A stretch of DNA of 64,000 nt from Elusimicrobiota bacterium (GTDB lineage: Bacteria > Elusimicrobiota > Elusimicrobia > Elusimicrobiales > UBA9959). Positions 35,386 through 43,931 of the stretch are shown here, one piece after another. Below the pieces are notes generated by a model that saw only the letters and a program-made list of their open reading frames with translations, did not search any database and had not been told where the DNA came from. Position 1 is the first letter of the stretch, and each line of letters opens with the position of its first letter. The stretch covers positions 458,449 through 522,448 of the forward strand of contig JAPLKI010000025.1 in NCBI GenBank assembly GCA_026388155.1, written 5' to 3'. A program made the position numbers and the translations under genes.

Positions 35386-36632
35386 AAAGTCTCCTGTTCC
35401 GGCCCGGCCCCGCCTTTATTCCCTTTCTCTGTTTTCCCGCTGCTTGTGACCACATCTGCTTCCGCGCGCCCTTCGGCGAACTGCAGTAAAAGCCTGTCCC
35501 CGGCGCGCAGATCGGCGGCTTTTTTTACCGCTTTACCGTCGGTTTTTTTAACTATGGCATAGCCTTTTTTAAGAGGGAAAAGCGGGCTGAGCGCTTTCAG
35601 CTTTTCTTTTTGCAAATTCAGTTTCTCTCCGGAGCGCCTTAATTTGTCCGTTGCGCCGTCAAACAGAGCTTCCACCGCGCTGTCCAAACGCTGTACCGGC
35701 CTTTCAAGCAGGAACAGCGGGTTTACAAAGGCCCGGCTTGAAGCCAGACGCCTGAACTTGCCTGAGAGATTTTCGTAATAGATGCGCAGGCTTTGCAGCA
35801 GGCGTCTTTCCAGCTGCGCTATGTTGGCGGCCAGTTCCACCTTGCTCTTTACCACCAGTTCCGCGGCGGCCGAAGGCGTAGCCGCGCGCAAATCCGCCAC
35901 AAAGTCGGCTATGGTAAAATCAGTTTCATGTCCCACACAGGAAATTACCGGTATTTTTGAGCCGGCTATGGCGCGGGCCACTATTTCTTCGTTGAAAGCC
36001 CACAGGTCTTCCATGGAGCCGCCGCCGCGGCCCACCAGCATTACGTCTATGTCGGGGAAATTATCGTTCAGGTCTTCTATGGCCTGCGCTATTTCTTCCT
36101 TTGAACCCGCGCCCTGCACTTTTACCGGCGCTATTATTATATGCAGATTGGCGTAGCGGCGCTTCAGTATTGCAAGGATGTCGCGTATGGCGGCGCCCGT
36201 GGGGGAGGTGACTACCGCTATTTTCTGCGGCAGGGCGGGTATGGGCCGCTTCCGGGCCGGGTCAAAAAGGCCTTCTGCCTGTAATTTTTTCTTTAACTGC
36301 TCAAAAGCCAGCTGCAGGGGCCCTTGTCCCGCGGGCTGGACCTCGCGCGCCATCAGCTGATACTTGCTCTGTTTGTCGTAAGTGGTAATATTTCCGCGCA
36401 CGCGCACCAGCAGGCCGTTTTCCAGTTCAAATTTAAGCCCGGCGGCGAACCCGCGGAACAGCACGCCTGAAATATTGGAGGCCGCGTCTTTCAGGTCAAA
36501 ATAGGTATGGCCTAAAGATGACACCTTAAGCCCTGAAATTTCCCCCTCCACCCAAATTTCCCGGTAGGAGGCCTCCAGCAGGGACTTTATGCCCTGGCTG
36601 AGCTCGCTGACGGTATAAATTTTCTGGTCCAT
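35379..36632 (-). CDS. xseA: Exodeoxyribonuclease VII large subunit
   Basis: This protein of about 417 residues has an N-terminal OB-fold (YTVSELSQGIKSLLE, IWVEGEISGLK, GHTYFDLKD). The central catalytic Exonuc_VII_L domain has VTSPTGAAIRDI, GRGGGSMEDLWAFNEE and SCVGHETDFTIADFVAD with ATPSAAAEL. A coiled coil and a short C-terminal strand follow. ATG 36632 (MDQKIYTVSEL) fits the family start. An in-frame ATG at 36650 adds six residues. It is co-transcribed with xseB and probably tlyA. Upstream lies a large hairpin element (36661-37035). Confidence 0.93.
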   Translation of the reverse strand: MDQKIYTVSELSQGIKSLLEASYREIWVEGEISGLKVSSLGHTYFDLKDAASNISGVLFRGFAAGLKFELENGLLVRVRGNITTYDKQSKYQLMAREVQPAGQGPLQLAFEQLKKKLQAEGLFDPARKRPIPALPQKIAVVTSPTGAAIRDILAILKRRYANLHIIIAPVKVQGAGSKEEIAQAIEDLNDNFPDIDVMLVGRGGGSMEDLWAFNEEIVARAIAGSKIPVISCVGHETDFTIADFVADLRAATPSAAAELVVKSKVELAANIAQLERRLLQSLRIYYENLSGKFRRLASSRAFVNPLFLLERPVQRLDSAVEALFDGATDKLRRSGEKLNLQKEKLKALSPLFPLKKGYAIVKKTDGKAVKKAADLRAGDRLLLQFAEGRAEADVVTSSGKTEKGNKGGAGPEQETLW

Positions 36633-36660
36633 AGTATCTAAACTGGCCATGGTAACGGCA

Positions 36661-37035
36661 GGCTGGCAAGTTCGCGGGGCCTGCCGGTGGACCGGATCGC
36701 GGGGGACAGCGCGGACACACCGTGCCGCGCTTCCACCACTCGGCTTCGGCGCTTATGTAAGCCTCAGCCTCGCGAAGGCCCCGCGAATCCGGCGCCACCA
36801 GCACCCGCGTCCGTATACGCCTGCCGCTTCCTGACACAAAACTTTTTGAACAAGCATTTTGTTGAGTTCAACAAAATTAAATGGAGCGGGTGGCGTGGGA
36901 GCTGGATAAGCAAAACGCTCCGGAACCCGACGCTTACATAGCGCGGAGGGTGAGGATGCGAAGAGCGGGCACGGTGTGTCCCGATTCTGGTTTTGCGTTC
37001 CAGTCCCCCGACAGGCCCAGCGAACCCTGTCGTTT
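36661..37035. mobile_element. Hairpin (MITE-like) element between rarA and xseA
   Basis: This 375-bp non-coding element has long imperfect terminal inverted repeats of about 80 bp. The left end has GTTCGCGGGGCCTGCCGG and CGGACACACCGTGCC. The right end, read as complement, has GTTCGCTGGGCCTGTCGG and GGGACACACCGTGCCC. The two halves also share a GCTTATGTAAGC-type segment. No coding frame of credit is inside. It fills the whole gap between rarA and xseA. Confidence 0.7.
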
Positions 37036-37040
37036 ACTAC

Positions 37041-38366
37041 TTACTTCTGCTCTTCCTTAAGCCGCTTCAAACGCTTCGCTATTTCCGCTTCAAAGCCCTG
37101 GTCAGTGGGACGATAAAAGGTTTTAGGCTCCGGCATATATTCCTGCTCGACATAGTGATTGGGGAAATCGTGCGGATATTTGTAGCCCTTGCCGTGCCCG
37201 AAGGCCTCTCCGTCTTTTGTGGCGTCGCGCAAGTGCATGGGCACGGGGCGCTCCTTTCCTTTTTCAGCTTCCGCCATAGCCTCATTAACGGCCATGTATG
37301 AAGCGTTGGATTTGGGCGAGCAGGCCACATAAATGGCGGCCTGCGCAAGTATTATGCGAGCCTCCGGCATGCCCAGCGACTCCGCCGCGTTAAAAGCGCT
37401 CTGCGCCAGCACCAGGGCCATGGGGTTCGCATTGCCGACATCCTCAGAGGCGCAAATAAGGATGCGCCGCGCCACAAAGCGCGGGTCCTCTCCGGCGGCC
37501 AGCATTTTGGCCAGCCAGTAAACCGCGGCGTCGGGATCGGAGCCCCGCATGGATTTTATGAAAGCGGAGATGTGGTCATAATGCTCGTCGGAACTTTTAT
37601 CGTAGCGCAGGCTGCGCTTTTGTATGGATTCTTTTGCCGTGTCAAAATCAATTTTTCTTACGCCTTTGGGACCCGGCTTTGTGGTGACGGCGGCAAGCTC
37701 CAGCGCGTTTAAAAGGCGCCGGGCGTCGCCTATTGAATTTGAAACCAGATAATCGGCCGCTTCTTTTGAAACCTCGACATTCAGGCTTTTAACTCCCAGT
37801 TCCAGCTTAAGCGCGCGGGCCAGTATCTCACGCAGATGGCTTTCTTCAAGCTGCTTGAATTCAACCACTATAAACCGCGACAGCAAAGCGTTGTTGATGT
37901 AGAAAAACGGATTTTCCGTGGTCATTCCTATCAAAATGACTTCGCCCTTTTCCACGGAAGGCAAAAGCACATCCTGCTGCGTGCGGTTAAAATGGTGTAT
38001 CTCGTCAAGGATAAGCAGCACGCGCTGTTTTTTAGCTATGCCGCCGGAGAGACCTTTTGAAAATTCAAGTATTTTTTTAAGCTCGGCCACGCCCGCGGTT
38101 GCGGCGTTAAGCTCAAAAAACCTGGCTTTTGTTCTTGAAGCGATGTAGCGCGCCAAAGCGGTCTTGCCGGTGCCGGAAGGGCCGAAGAATACCGCGGATT
38201 TGAGGTTATCCGACTCCACGGCGCGGCGCAGCAGTTTACCTTCGCCCAGTATATGCTCCTGCCCGGAAAACTCCGAAAGCTCCAATGGAGCAAGCCGGGC
38301 CGCCAGCGGCATCTGCTCCTGGCTGTTTTCCGCGTTTTGTTCTTCTTCAAAAAGCTGGTCGGACAT
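37041..38366 (-). CDS. rarA: Replication-associated recombination ATPase RarA
   Basis: This protein of about 441 residues belongs to the RarA/MgsA/WRNIP1 clamp-loader-like AAA+ family, which acts at stalled replication forks. It has Walker A GPSGTGKTALA, Walker B LLILDEIHHFN, sensor IGMTTENPFF, arginine-finger region LLSRFIVVEF and the C-terminal domain SMRGSDPDAAVYWLAKML with HYVEQEYMP. ATG 38366 (MSDQLFEEE) is chosen. A frame extension to 38399 would start in repeat DNA. Confidence 0.94.
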   Translation of the reverse strand: MSDQLFEEEQNAENSQEQMPLAARLAPLELSEFSGQEHILGEGKLLRRAVESDNLKSAVFFGPSGTGKTALARYIASRTKARFFELNAATAGVAELKKILEFSKGLSGGIAKKQRVLLILDEIHHFNRTQQDVLLPSVEKGEVILIGMTTENPFFYINNALLSRFIVVEFKQLEESHLREILARALKLELGVKSLNVEVSKEAADYLVSNSIGDARRLLNALELAAVTTKPGPKGVRKIDFDTAKESIQKRSLRYDKSSDEHYDHISAFIKSMRGSDPDAAVYWLAKMLAAGEDPRFVARRILICASEDVGNANPMALVLAQSAFNAAESLGMPEARIILAQAAIYVACSPKSNASYMAVNEAMAEAEKGKERPVPMHLRDATKDGEAFGHGKGYKYPHDFPNHYVEQEYMPEPKTFYRPTDQGFEAEIAKRLKRLKEEQK

Positions 38367-38372
38367 AAATAA

Positions 38373-38525
38373 GTTGCAAGTCACAAGAGCACAAGCCACA
38401 AGCCGAAAAAGCGGCGAGCGGTTAGCCCTAAAAAATTTAGTTAAATTTTTTAGGAAAGGCTAAAACTTAAGGTGTATAAGGAAATTTTTCCAACTTCAGC
38501 CTTCAGCCCTAAGCCTTCAGCCTTC
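38373..38525. repeat. Heptad repeats and hairpin between zapA and rarA
   Basis: The left block has AAGTCAC, AAGCCAC units. The right block has CTTCAGC, CTTCAGC, CCTAAGC, CTTCAGC. Between them is a separate long hairpin (38422-38463) with TTAGCC/GGCTAA at its base and an A/T-rich stem. Confidence 0.7.
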
Positions 38526-38592
38526 CGAAAGTTGCATTTTTTTGTTCATCACATTTTTCACTATGATGAGGAACAGTAACGGCAACTTTCGG
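38525..38592. terminator. Rod-like hairpin just after zapA
   Basis: CCGAAAGTTGC and GCAACTTTCGG enclose a second inner stem (GTTCATCACAT against ATGATGAGGAAC) separated by an A/T internal loop. It begins one base after the zapA stop codon. No U-tract follows. It could end transcription, stabilise the mRNA or be a small structured RNA. Confidence 0.45.
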
Positions 38593-38593
38593 A

Positions 38594-38893
38594 TTAAAAC
38601 AGCCCCTTCTCCATGGTTTTTTCCAGCATGGCCGCCAGCTCGTCTATTTTTTTTTCTTCCGCTTCGCTGCTGACTTCAGATTTCTGCTTTAAATTTTCCA
38701 ATTCGGTGGCAAATTCAAAAGCTGCAAGTATGGCCAGCTTGGAAGTGTCGGCTATTTTTGTTTTTGCCTCTATCCGCTTAATTCTTTCCTCAACCTTGCC
38801 GGCTATGGAACTTATTTCGAGAGGTGAAAGCCCCTCCACGGAAACAGTTATGGCGCGGCCCCTTATTGTTATAGGAGTTTCGGTATTAGTCAT
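38594..38893 (-). CDS. zapA: Cell division protein ZapA
   Basis: This protein of about 99 residues has the ZapA layout: an N-terminal beta-rich head (PITIRGRAITVSVEG) and a long coiled coil (IAGKVEERIKRIEAKT... AAFEFATELENLKQK). ZapA cross-links FtsZ filaments at mid-cell. I choose ATG 38893 (MTNTETP); the alternative at 38908 is TTG. The start overlaps the end of the upstream coiled-coil gene by eight bases. No 6S RNA was recognised downstream, where some bacteria carry it. Confidence 0.85.
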   Translation of the reverse strand: MTNTETPITIRGRAITVSVEGLSPLEISSIAGKVEERIKRIEAKTKIADTSKLAILAAFEFATELENLKQKSEVSSEAEEKKIDELAAMLEKTMEKGLF

Positions 38894-39152
38894 CTGTTTC
38901 GTCCTCAAATAAACCAGGCTGCAATTCGGAGGCTTTTTCTATCCTGGCGCAAATCCTGGAAAGTTTTTTTTTGACTTTAATTTTAAGTTCCTCAAGCTCT
39001 TTTGCACCGGTGGAATTTTTAACGGACTTGCCGCGCTCGGAACTAAGCAGCTCTATCTGCTTTTTAAGCACGGAGTTCTCCTCCTTAAGCTGGGCAAGAT
39101 GCTTGTTAGCCTTTACAATAACTTCCTCAAGCCTCTTCATCGTGTTGTGCAT
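38886..39152 (-). CDS. Small coiled-coil protein upstream of zapA (ZapB-like)
   Basis: This 88-residue protein is mainly a coiled coil with leucine heptads (VIVKANKHLAQLKEENSVLK, IELLSS), a basic middle and an acidic end (LFEDETDD). The position directly before zapA, with overlapping ends, and the ZapB-like character suggest a division-associated partner; this is inference from context. A second ATG at 39140 (MKRLEEV) is possible. TATAAT lies seven bases upstream of the first ATG, so if that is the -10 box the second ATG is the more likely start. Confidence 0.7.
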   Translation of the reverse strand: MHNTMKRLEEVIVKANKHLAQLKEENSVLKKQIELLSSERGKSVKNSTGAKELEELKIKVKKKLSRICARIEKASELQPGLFEDETDD

Positions 39153-39205
39153 AAGTTAATTATAGTAAAAAAAACCAAAGCCGGCGCCTTTCAAAAAAAG
39201 GGAAA

Positions 39206-39340
39206 TTGCCACGCGGTTACAGCCGGGGCCGGACCAATTCCAATGGCGGGCACCTCCTTTCCGACAATCCCAACTACGATCCCGACATCGCTTCCAACCT
39301 GCACTGGCAGCATATTCAGGCTACTAAGCCGCGTGTTTAG
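39206..39340 (+). pseudogene. Possible protein remnant (44 codons)
   Basis: A frame opening at TTG 39206 reads PRGYSRGRTNSNGG, then HLLSDNPNYDPDIASNLHWQ, to a TAG. The composition is protein-like, but I know no matching family and no Shine-Dalgarno sequence is present. It may be the tail of a lost gene. Confidence 0.2.
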
Positions 39341-39432
39341 TCCGGAGCCGCGCCGGAATATTGACCGATATCAATAGGCCGTTAGGGCATTCTGCCGGGA
39401 CATTTACCTGAAAAAAGAGGGACTTTAGCCTT

Positions 39433-39461
39433 TTGAAGCCTGCCGCCATCGGTGCTATATT
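39433..39461 (+). promoter_or_regulatory. Sigma-70-type promoter
   Basis: TTGAAG and TATATT are separated by exactly 17 bp, 43 bp upstream of the ATG of the repeat protein. With the strong GGAGG Shine-Dalgarno sequence this predicts high constitutive expression. Confidence 0.65.
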
Positions 39462-39503
39462 ATAATTGCGGAACAGCGGTAAATTCCAATTGGAGGACAA
39501 ACA

Positions 39504-40529
39504 ATGACAAAAACCGGCAAAAGCGCCATAGCGGTGTTAATGGCGTTGATATGTTATGCGCGCCTGGCTTCAGCCCAGACCATCTCTTTTGACGCGCAGG
39601 GCGGAGACATGCAGACACTGATAAACGGCCTTAAGGATATGAATCACTCCGGCCCCGGAAACCAGAATCACGGTATTCCCCAGCCCGGGCAGCCGTTCCA
39701 TCCGCAGCAGCCGGGACATCCGGTCCAGCCCCAGCCATTTCCGCCTCAACCCTGGCATCCGCATCCCGGCCCCGTACATCCGCCATACCCGCCCCAGCCC
39801 TATCCCAACTGTCATTCGCCCGCGGTCTATATACAGGACGGAGGCTATATTTATAAAGACGGGACTCGTCTGGGCACGGGCGCTGTAGACTACCAGACCG
39901 GCTGCACTAACGACGTGGCATGGAAAGATGACTCGGGGTATATTTACAAGAACGATAACCGCCTTGGCTCCGGCGTGAAAGAATACAAGTTGTCAGCTTA
40001 TACCGGCGACGTCATATGGACGGATAACTCGAACTATCTGTATAAGAACGACAACCGCCTCGGCTACGACGTAAAAAACTACCAGGTGATGGATTACACA
40101 GGTGACGTGGTATGGGTGAACACCTCGGATTATCTTTACAAAAACGATAACCGCCTTGGCTACGACGTGAAAGAATACAAAGTCTCATCCTATACCGGGG
40201 CCGTGGTATGGCTGAATACCTCTAACTACCTGTATAAGAATGATACTCGCATCGGCTACGACGTAAAAAGCTACGAAGTAGTGGATTACACCGGGGACGT
40301 GGTATGGGTGAACGACTCAAATTACCTATATAAAAACGACAACCGCCTCGGCACAGACGTGAAAGACTATAAAGTGTCCTACTACACGGGGGACGTGGCC
40401 TGGCTGGACGATTCAGGCTATCTTTACAAGAACGACCAGAGGGTGACAAGCGACGCCTCGAGCTTCAGCATGGACTACTACGGCAAGATTGTCTGGATAG
40501 ACTCTTCAGGCGCCCAGCATGTAGCATAA
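39504..40529 (+). CDS. Secreted protein with 32-residue YLYKNDNRLG repeats
   Basis: This 341-residue protein has a signal peptide ending ARLASAQ. A Pro/His/Gln-rich linker (about residues 50-105) is followed by roughly seven tandem 32-residue repeats. The consensus is W-x-x-x-S-x-YLYKNDNRLG-x-DVK-x-Y-x-V-x-x-YTGDVV. Each repeat looks like three beta strands, so a beta-propeller or beta-solenoid is likely. Similar short repeats are found in uncharacterised secreted proteins. No enzyme motif is visible. The gene stands alone, with its own promoter and terminator and a strong Shine-Dalgarno sequence (GGAGG). Confidence 0.85.
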   Translation: MTKTGKSAIAVLMALICYARLASAQTISFDAQGGDMQTLINGLKDMNHSGPGNQNHGIPQPGQPFHPQQPGHPVQPQPFPPQPWHPHPGPVHPPYPPQPYPNCHSPAVYIQDGGYIYKDGTRLGTGAVDYQTGCTNDVAWKDDSGYIYKNDNRLGSGVKEYKLSAYTGDVIWTDNSNYLYKNDNRLGYDVKNYQVMDYTGDVVWVNTSDYLYKNDNRLGYDVKEYKVSSYTGAVVWLNTSNYLYKNDTRIGYDVKSYEVVDYTGDVVWVNDSNYLYKNDNRLGTDVKDYKVSYYTGDVAWLDDSGYLYKNDQRVTSDASSFSMDYYGKIVWIDSSGAQHVA

Positions 40530-40550
40530 GTAAGCATATAAGTAAGTTTT

Positions 40551-40583
40551 AAAGGCGCGTCAGCCTAAGGCTGACGCGCCTTT
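40551..40583. terminator. Bidirectional intrinsic terminator
   Basis: A GC-rich stem AAAGGCGCGTCAGCC with its complement closes on a TAA loop. It is followed by TTTCTTGTTTT on the plus strand. It separates the convergent repeat-protein and STN-TPR genes. Confidence 0.85.
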
Positions 40584-40621
40584 CTTGTTTTCTGTCCGGG
40601 GCGTCCACCCCAGTGACGCGT

Positions 40622-42709
40622 TTATATTTTCGGCTTAACGGCTATCTTCGCCTTATTCAGGTACTTGCGCGCCTCTTCTTTCCTGCCCGCATTTTCAAGC
40701 GCCTGCCCCATGTAGAAATACACGGCGTCGTCCGGTCCGGGATTGTATTTGGCGAAGTAGGCTTCAAAAGTTTTGACGGCCGGATCCACGTCGCCCATGG
40801 CTGACTGGCAGACGCCGATGCGCAATTCCGCTTTGCGGACAGACTGCGGCAATGACGCTTTCACGGCTATCCGCTTATAGACAGCTATGGCCAATCCATA
40901 TTCTTTCTGTTTCTCAAGGTTTAACCCCGTTTCAAACAGTGGGTCCTCTCCCTTAAGGAGCTGGCGCACTTCTTCGGTTATTGCCGCGCCGGGATATTGC
41001 TTTATTATCCTCTTGTAAATTTCCAGGGCTTTGTTTTTCTCACCCCCGCGTTCATAGCACTGCGCTATCCTGGTTTCCGCCTGAGCTTTGACCCAGTCGC
41101 GGTATGTGCTCTTGATCGCGAGATTATAGAACTCCACCGCTTTTTTGCAGTCTATCGCCTGGGTCTTCGCCCCGCCGTAACCGGAGTATATCTGGCCCAG
41201 ATACAGATATGCGTCGCCGAGGCGGGTGCTTTTGGGGTAATCGTGTATCAGGCGTTTAAGGGTTTCTTCTTCCCGTTTAAGCACGGAAGGATCACTGTCC
41301 CTGGCGGCTATCCAGTCATAATTGATAGCCGTCATGAGAAGGGCGTAATCCGCCATTTCGGAATCGGGATATTTATCCGCGAGCTCTTTATAAAGCGTGA
41401 CCGCTTCTTCGTATTTTTTATCGCCGAATTTGCCTTCAGCGTCGGAAAATCCATCCGGGGCGCCGGCCGTCTGCCGGATTATAAAAAGATCGGTCCCTGT
41501 CACACGCGAAGCGGAACATCCCCTGGCTTTCAGGAACTGCAACACATCCACAATGGTCACTTTTTTCAAAAACGCCGTGATCCGGGTGTTTTCAAATCCG
41601 CTGGTGACAATGAAATTGACCCGTGCCTGCTCCGAGATCACCTCCAAAAAGGAGGTAAGCGGGGCGTTCTTCACCCGCACGGTCACCAGCCTGTTCAGGA
41701 CCGGATCGGCCAGGTCCTGCTGTGTCAGCGGAAGGAATTCCTGCGGGGGCCGGGTGCTTTTCCGCACTATGAAATTATCGGTAGTGCCGACGCGCTCAAA
41801 ATCCAGGTCCTTCGTCTTTTGCAATATCTCCAACACCTGGTTCAGGCGCACGTTTTTGATGAATATAGTAAATTTCCGTTCAGCCAAGTCGGCGCCGATG
41901 GAGAAAGAGGCGTGCGAATGCTGGGAAAGCACGTCAAAAAGAGTGGAAAGAGGCGCGCCTTTCAATGCGATATCGAACGGTTCCCCGAAACCCGGGTTTT
42001 CAGGCGTGGCGGCGGAGACGGCGGGTTTTGCGGCGGAATCTTCCCCGGCGCCGGGCGTCTGCCGGACTATAAAAAGGTCCGCCGCCGCCATACGGGAAAC
42101 GGAAAACCCCCTGGCCTTCAGGAACTGAAATACATCCACGATGGTCACTTTTTCTAAAAACGATGTTATCCGGACATCCCGCATTTCGCCGGTGATAATA
42201 AAGCTGATCCCTGCCTGCTCCGAGATCACATCCAGAAGCCTGGCAAGCGGGACGTCTTTCACCCGCACGGTTACCAGCCTTTTCAGGACCGGGTCGGCCA
42301 GGTCCTGCTGTGTCAGCGGAGGGAATTCCTGCGGGGGTATGGTGCTTTTGCGCACTATAAAATTGTCCGCGCTGCCGACGCGCTCGAAATCCAGGCCCTT
42401 AGTCTTTTGCAATATCTCCAGCGCCTGGTTCAGACGCACGTTTTTAATGAGCATGGTCAATCTCCATTCAGCCAGTTCAGGGTCGGCTATGGAGAAAGAG
42501 GCGTGCGCACGCTGTGAAATTATGTCAAGAAGGCTGGAAAGCGGCACAGCTTTCACCCTAATACTGAAAGATTCCCCCGCCGGGGTGTTTTCCGGAGCGG
42601 CGGTGGAGACGGCGGGCGTGGCGGCGGGCTCTTCCCCGGCGTCTGCGCGCAGCGGCAGCATAGCCGCGGTTCCGCACAGAAATACCGCGAATATCACATT
42701 TTTTTTCAT
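40622..42709 (-). CDS. Exported protein with four STN-like domains and TPRs
   Basis: This 695-residue protein has a signal peptide. Four secretin/TonB short N-terminal (STN)-like domains lie at about 47-122, 145-217, 244-318 and 341-413, then TPR-like repeats at 418-695. Domains 1-2 and 3-4 are clearly a tandem duplication (VRLNQALEILQKTK against VRLNQVLEILQKTK; LTQQDLADPVLKR against LTQQDLADPVLNR). STN domains occur in secretins (PilQ type) and in TonB receptors that signal to FecR-like anti-sigma factors. Here no barrel or secretin domain follows. It lies downstream of an ECF sigma/anti-sigma pair on the same strand, 76 bp after the anti-sigma stop, and has a GGAGA site. Confidence 0.8.
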   Translation of the reverse strand: MKKNVIFAVFLCGTAAMLPLRADAGEEPAATPAVSTAAPENTPAGESFSIRVKAVPLSSLLDIISQRAHASFSIADPELAEWRLTMLIKNVRLNQALEILQKTKGLDFERVGSADNFIVRKSTIPPQEFPPLTQQDLADPVLKRLVTVRVKDVPLARLLDVISEQAGISFIITGEMRDVRITSFLEKVTIVDVFQFLKARGFSVSRMAAADLFIVRQTPGAGEDSAAKPAVSAATPENPGFGEPFDIALKGAPLSTLFDVLSQHSHASFSIGADLAERKFTIFIKNVRLNQVLEILQKTKDLDFERVGTTDNFIVRKSTRPPQEFLPLTQQDLADPVLNRLVTVRVKNAPLTSFLEVISEQARVNFIVTSGFENTRITAFLKKVTIVDVLQFLKARGCSASRVTGTDLFIIRQTAGAPDGFSDAEGKFGDKKYEEAVTLYKELADKYPDSEMADYALLMTAINYDWIAARDSDPSVLKREEETLKRLIHDYPKSTRLGDAYLYLGQIYSGYGGAKTQAIDCKKAVEFYNLAIKSTYRDWVKAQAETRIAQCYERGGEKNKALEIYKRIIKQYPGAAITEEVRQLLKGEDPLFETGLNLEKQKEYGLAIAVYKRIAVKASLPQSVRKAELRIGVCQSAMGDVDPAVKTFEAYFAKYNPGPDDAVYFYMGQALENAGRKEEARKYLNKAKIAVKPKI

Positions 42710-42785
42710 ATCAGTTCTCCTCTCTCAAATTTTGCACTCCCTGACTTTATCCTTAGTGCCCCGCAATATTAAAAAAGTTCATTTT

Positions 42786-43307
42786 TTATAATATCCCGCA
42801 ATCGGCCGTCTTGCAGTCATCGGTGTTGATGCGCCCTGGTTCGCCGCCTCGATCATCAACGCCGGTTTCAAGGGGGATATCCGCTGTCCTGTAAAAGCCC
42901 CGGTTCGCCGCCGCCGGACCGTCGCTTAGAAATATAGCCTGCGCGGCGGGGCGCGGCAATCCCGCTTTTCCCTTAAGAAAAACAGCGCCTATTATCAGGC
43001 AAACCGTCAGAACCGCGAGTGAGAAACCATATGCCGGCCTGAGAAGAGCGCGAAAAGATACGCGTGCGGGTCCCGGAGAAATGGCGGACTTTTCATCTTC
43101 CAGTTTCCGCATAAGCGCGGCGGTAAAATCTTCCGAGACGCGCGCGGGAGGCGCGGAAGCGACGGCGCTCCTTACCCGCTCGAACGTTTCCAGTTCGCGC
43201 CGGCACCGGGCGCAGGAGGAAAGATGGGCCTGGATTTCCGCGCGTTTCGCCGCCGGCAATTCACCGCAAAGATAATCCATGATATTTTCGGCATCTATGC
43301 ATTTCAT
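42786..43307 (-). CDS. Anti-sigma factor with zinc finger and one TM helix
   Basis: This 173-residue protein has an N-terminal zf-HC2 anti-sigma domain with the H-x3-C-x2-C motif (HLSSCARC). A linker is followed by one transmembrane helix (about 100-120, FSLAVLTVCLIIGAVFL) and a short periplasmic tail. It would hold the ECF sigma factor encoded immediately upstream (four-base ATGA overlap) until a periplasmic signal releases it. Confidence 0.9.
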   Translation of the reverse strand: MKCIDAENIMDYLCGELPAAKRAEIQAHLSSCARCRRELETFERVRSAVASAPPARVSEDFTAALMRKLEDEKSAISPGPARVSFRALLRPAYGFSLAVLTVCLIIGAVFLKGKAGLPRPAAQAIFLSDGPAAANRGFYRTADIPLETGVDDRGGEPGRINTDDCKTADCGIL

Positions 43308-43903
43308 GTGTTGACCTCGCTCTCCGCGTCTAAAACCGGCTTGATTTTTCCGGCGAGTGCCGCCATGGCATTATGCAGCCGGGACCGTACGGTGCCCACA
43401 GGGATATCCAGCGCGCGGGCTATTTCCTCGTATGAAAGCCGCTCCCAGCAACTGAGGAACAGCACCGTGCGGTATATGGGGGGCAGCGCTTCCACGGCCG
43501 CGCGTATGGCGGCCTTTGTCTCTTTCGCTTCAAGGGAAAATTCGAGACCGGGCGCTGAGTCAGCCGCGTCAAATGGAATTTCGCTTTTTATGTCTGAAAA
43601 CAGGTTCATTTCCCGCCCCCGCGAGCGCAGTCTGTGGCGGCAGACGTTCCGCGTAACAGCATAGGCCCAGGTGCTGAAAGAGGATTCTCTTTTGAACAAT
43701 CTTAACGACCTGTATATCTGGATAAAGACTTCCTGCGCAATATCCTCCGCTTCTCTGTCGGGCCCCAGGACGCAAATGATAAATTGATATATCCTGTCCT
43801 TATACAGATCCACCAGTTCCGCGAAGGCTGACTGCGAACCGTTCATGAAGCGGTCTATAAGCTCGTTCTCGAGTGCCTGATCGTTCTTATCCTGGTTTGG
43901 CAT
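43304..43903 (-). CDS. ECF-family sigma factor
   Basis: This 199-residue sigma-70 protein has region 2 (FAELVDLYKDRIYQFIICVL, EDIAQEVFIQIYRSL, FSTWAYAVTRNVCRHRLR) and region 4 (LPPIYRTVLFLSCWERLSYEE, ALDIPVGTVRSRLHNAM). There is no region 1.1 or region 3, so it is an ECF (group 4) factor. Its regulator is the adjacent zinc-finger anti-sigma factor. Its targets are unknown, but the STN-TPR gene of the same unit and the unit itself are likely. Confidence 0.94.
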   Translation of the reverse strand: MPNQDKNDQALENELIDRFMNGSQSAFAELVDLYKDRIYQFIICVLGPDREAEDIAQEVFIQIYRSLRLFKRESSFSTWAYAVTRNVCRHRLRSRGREMNLFSDIKSEIPFDAADSAPGLEFSLEAKETKAAIRAAVEALPPIYRTVLFLSCWERLSYEEIARALDIPVGTVRSRLHNAMAALAGKIKPVLDAESEVNT

Positions 43904-43931
43904 ATTTTAAGCGGCAACAATAATTATATGG

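Larger units (their letters stand above)
39153..39503. other. Intergenic region with possible gene relic and promoter
   Basis: This 351-bp gap holds a possible relic frame (39206-39340) and the promoter of the next gene (39433-39461). Nothing else is clear. Confidence 0.5.

Noticed and set aside
36526..36941. Short frames across the 36.6-37.0 kb gap as genes.
   Set aside because: They lie in the arms of the hairpin element and overlap xseA, and their products are Arg/Pro-rich with no domain.
40997..42157. 386-codon open frame on the plus strand opposite the STN-TPR gene.
   Set aside because: It mirrors the duplicated STN blocks. The minus-strand product has a signal peptide and clear domains, and the plus product matches nothing.
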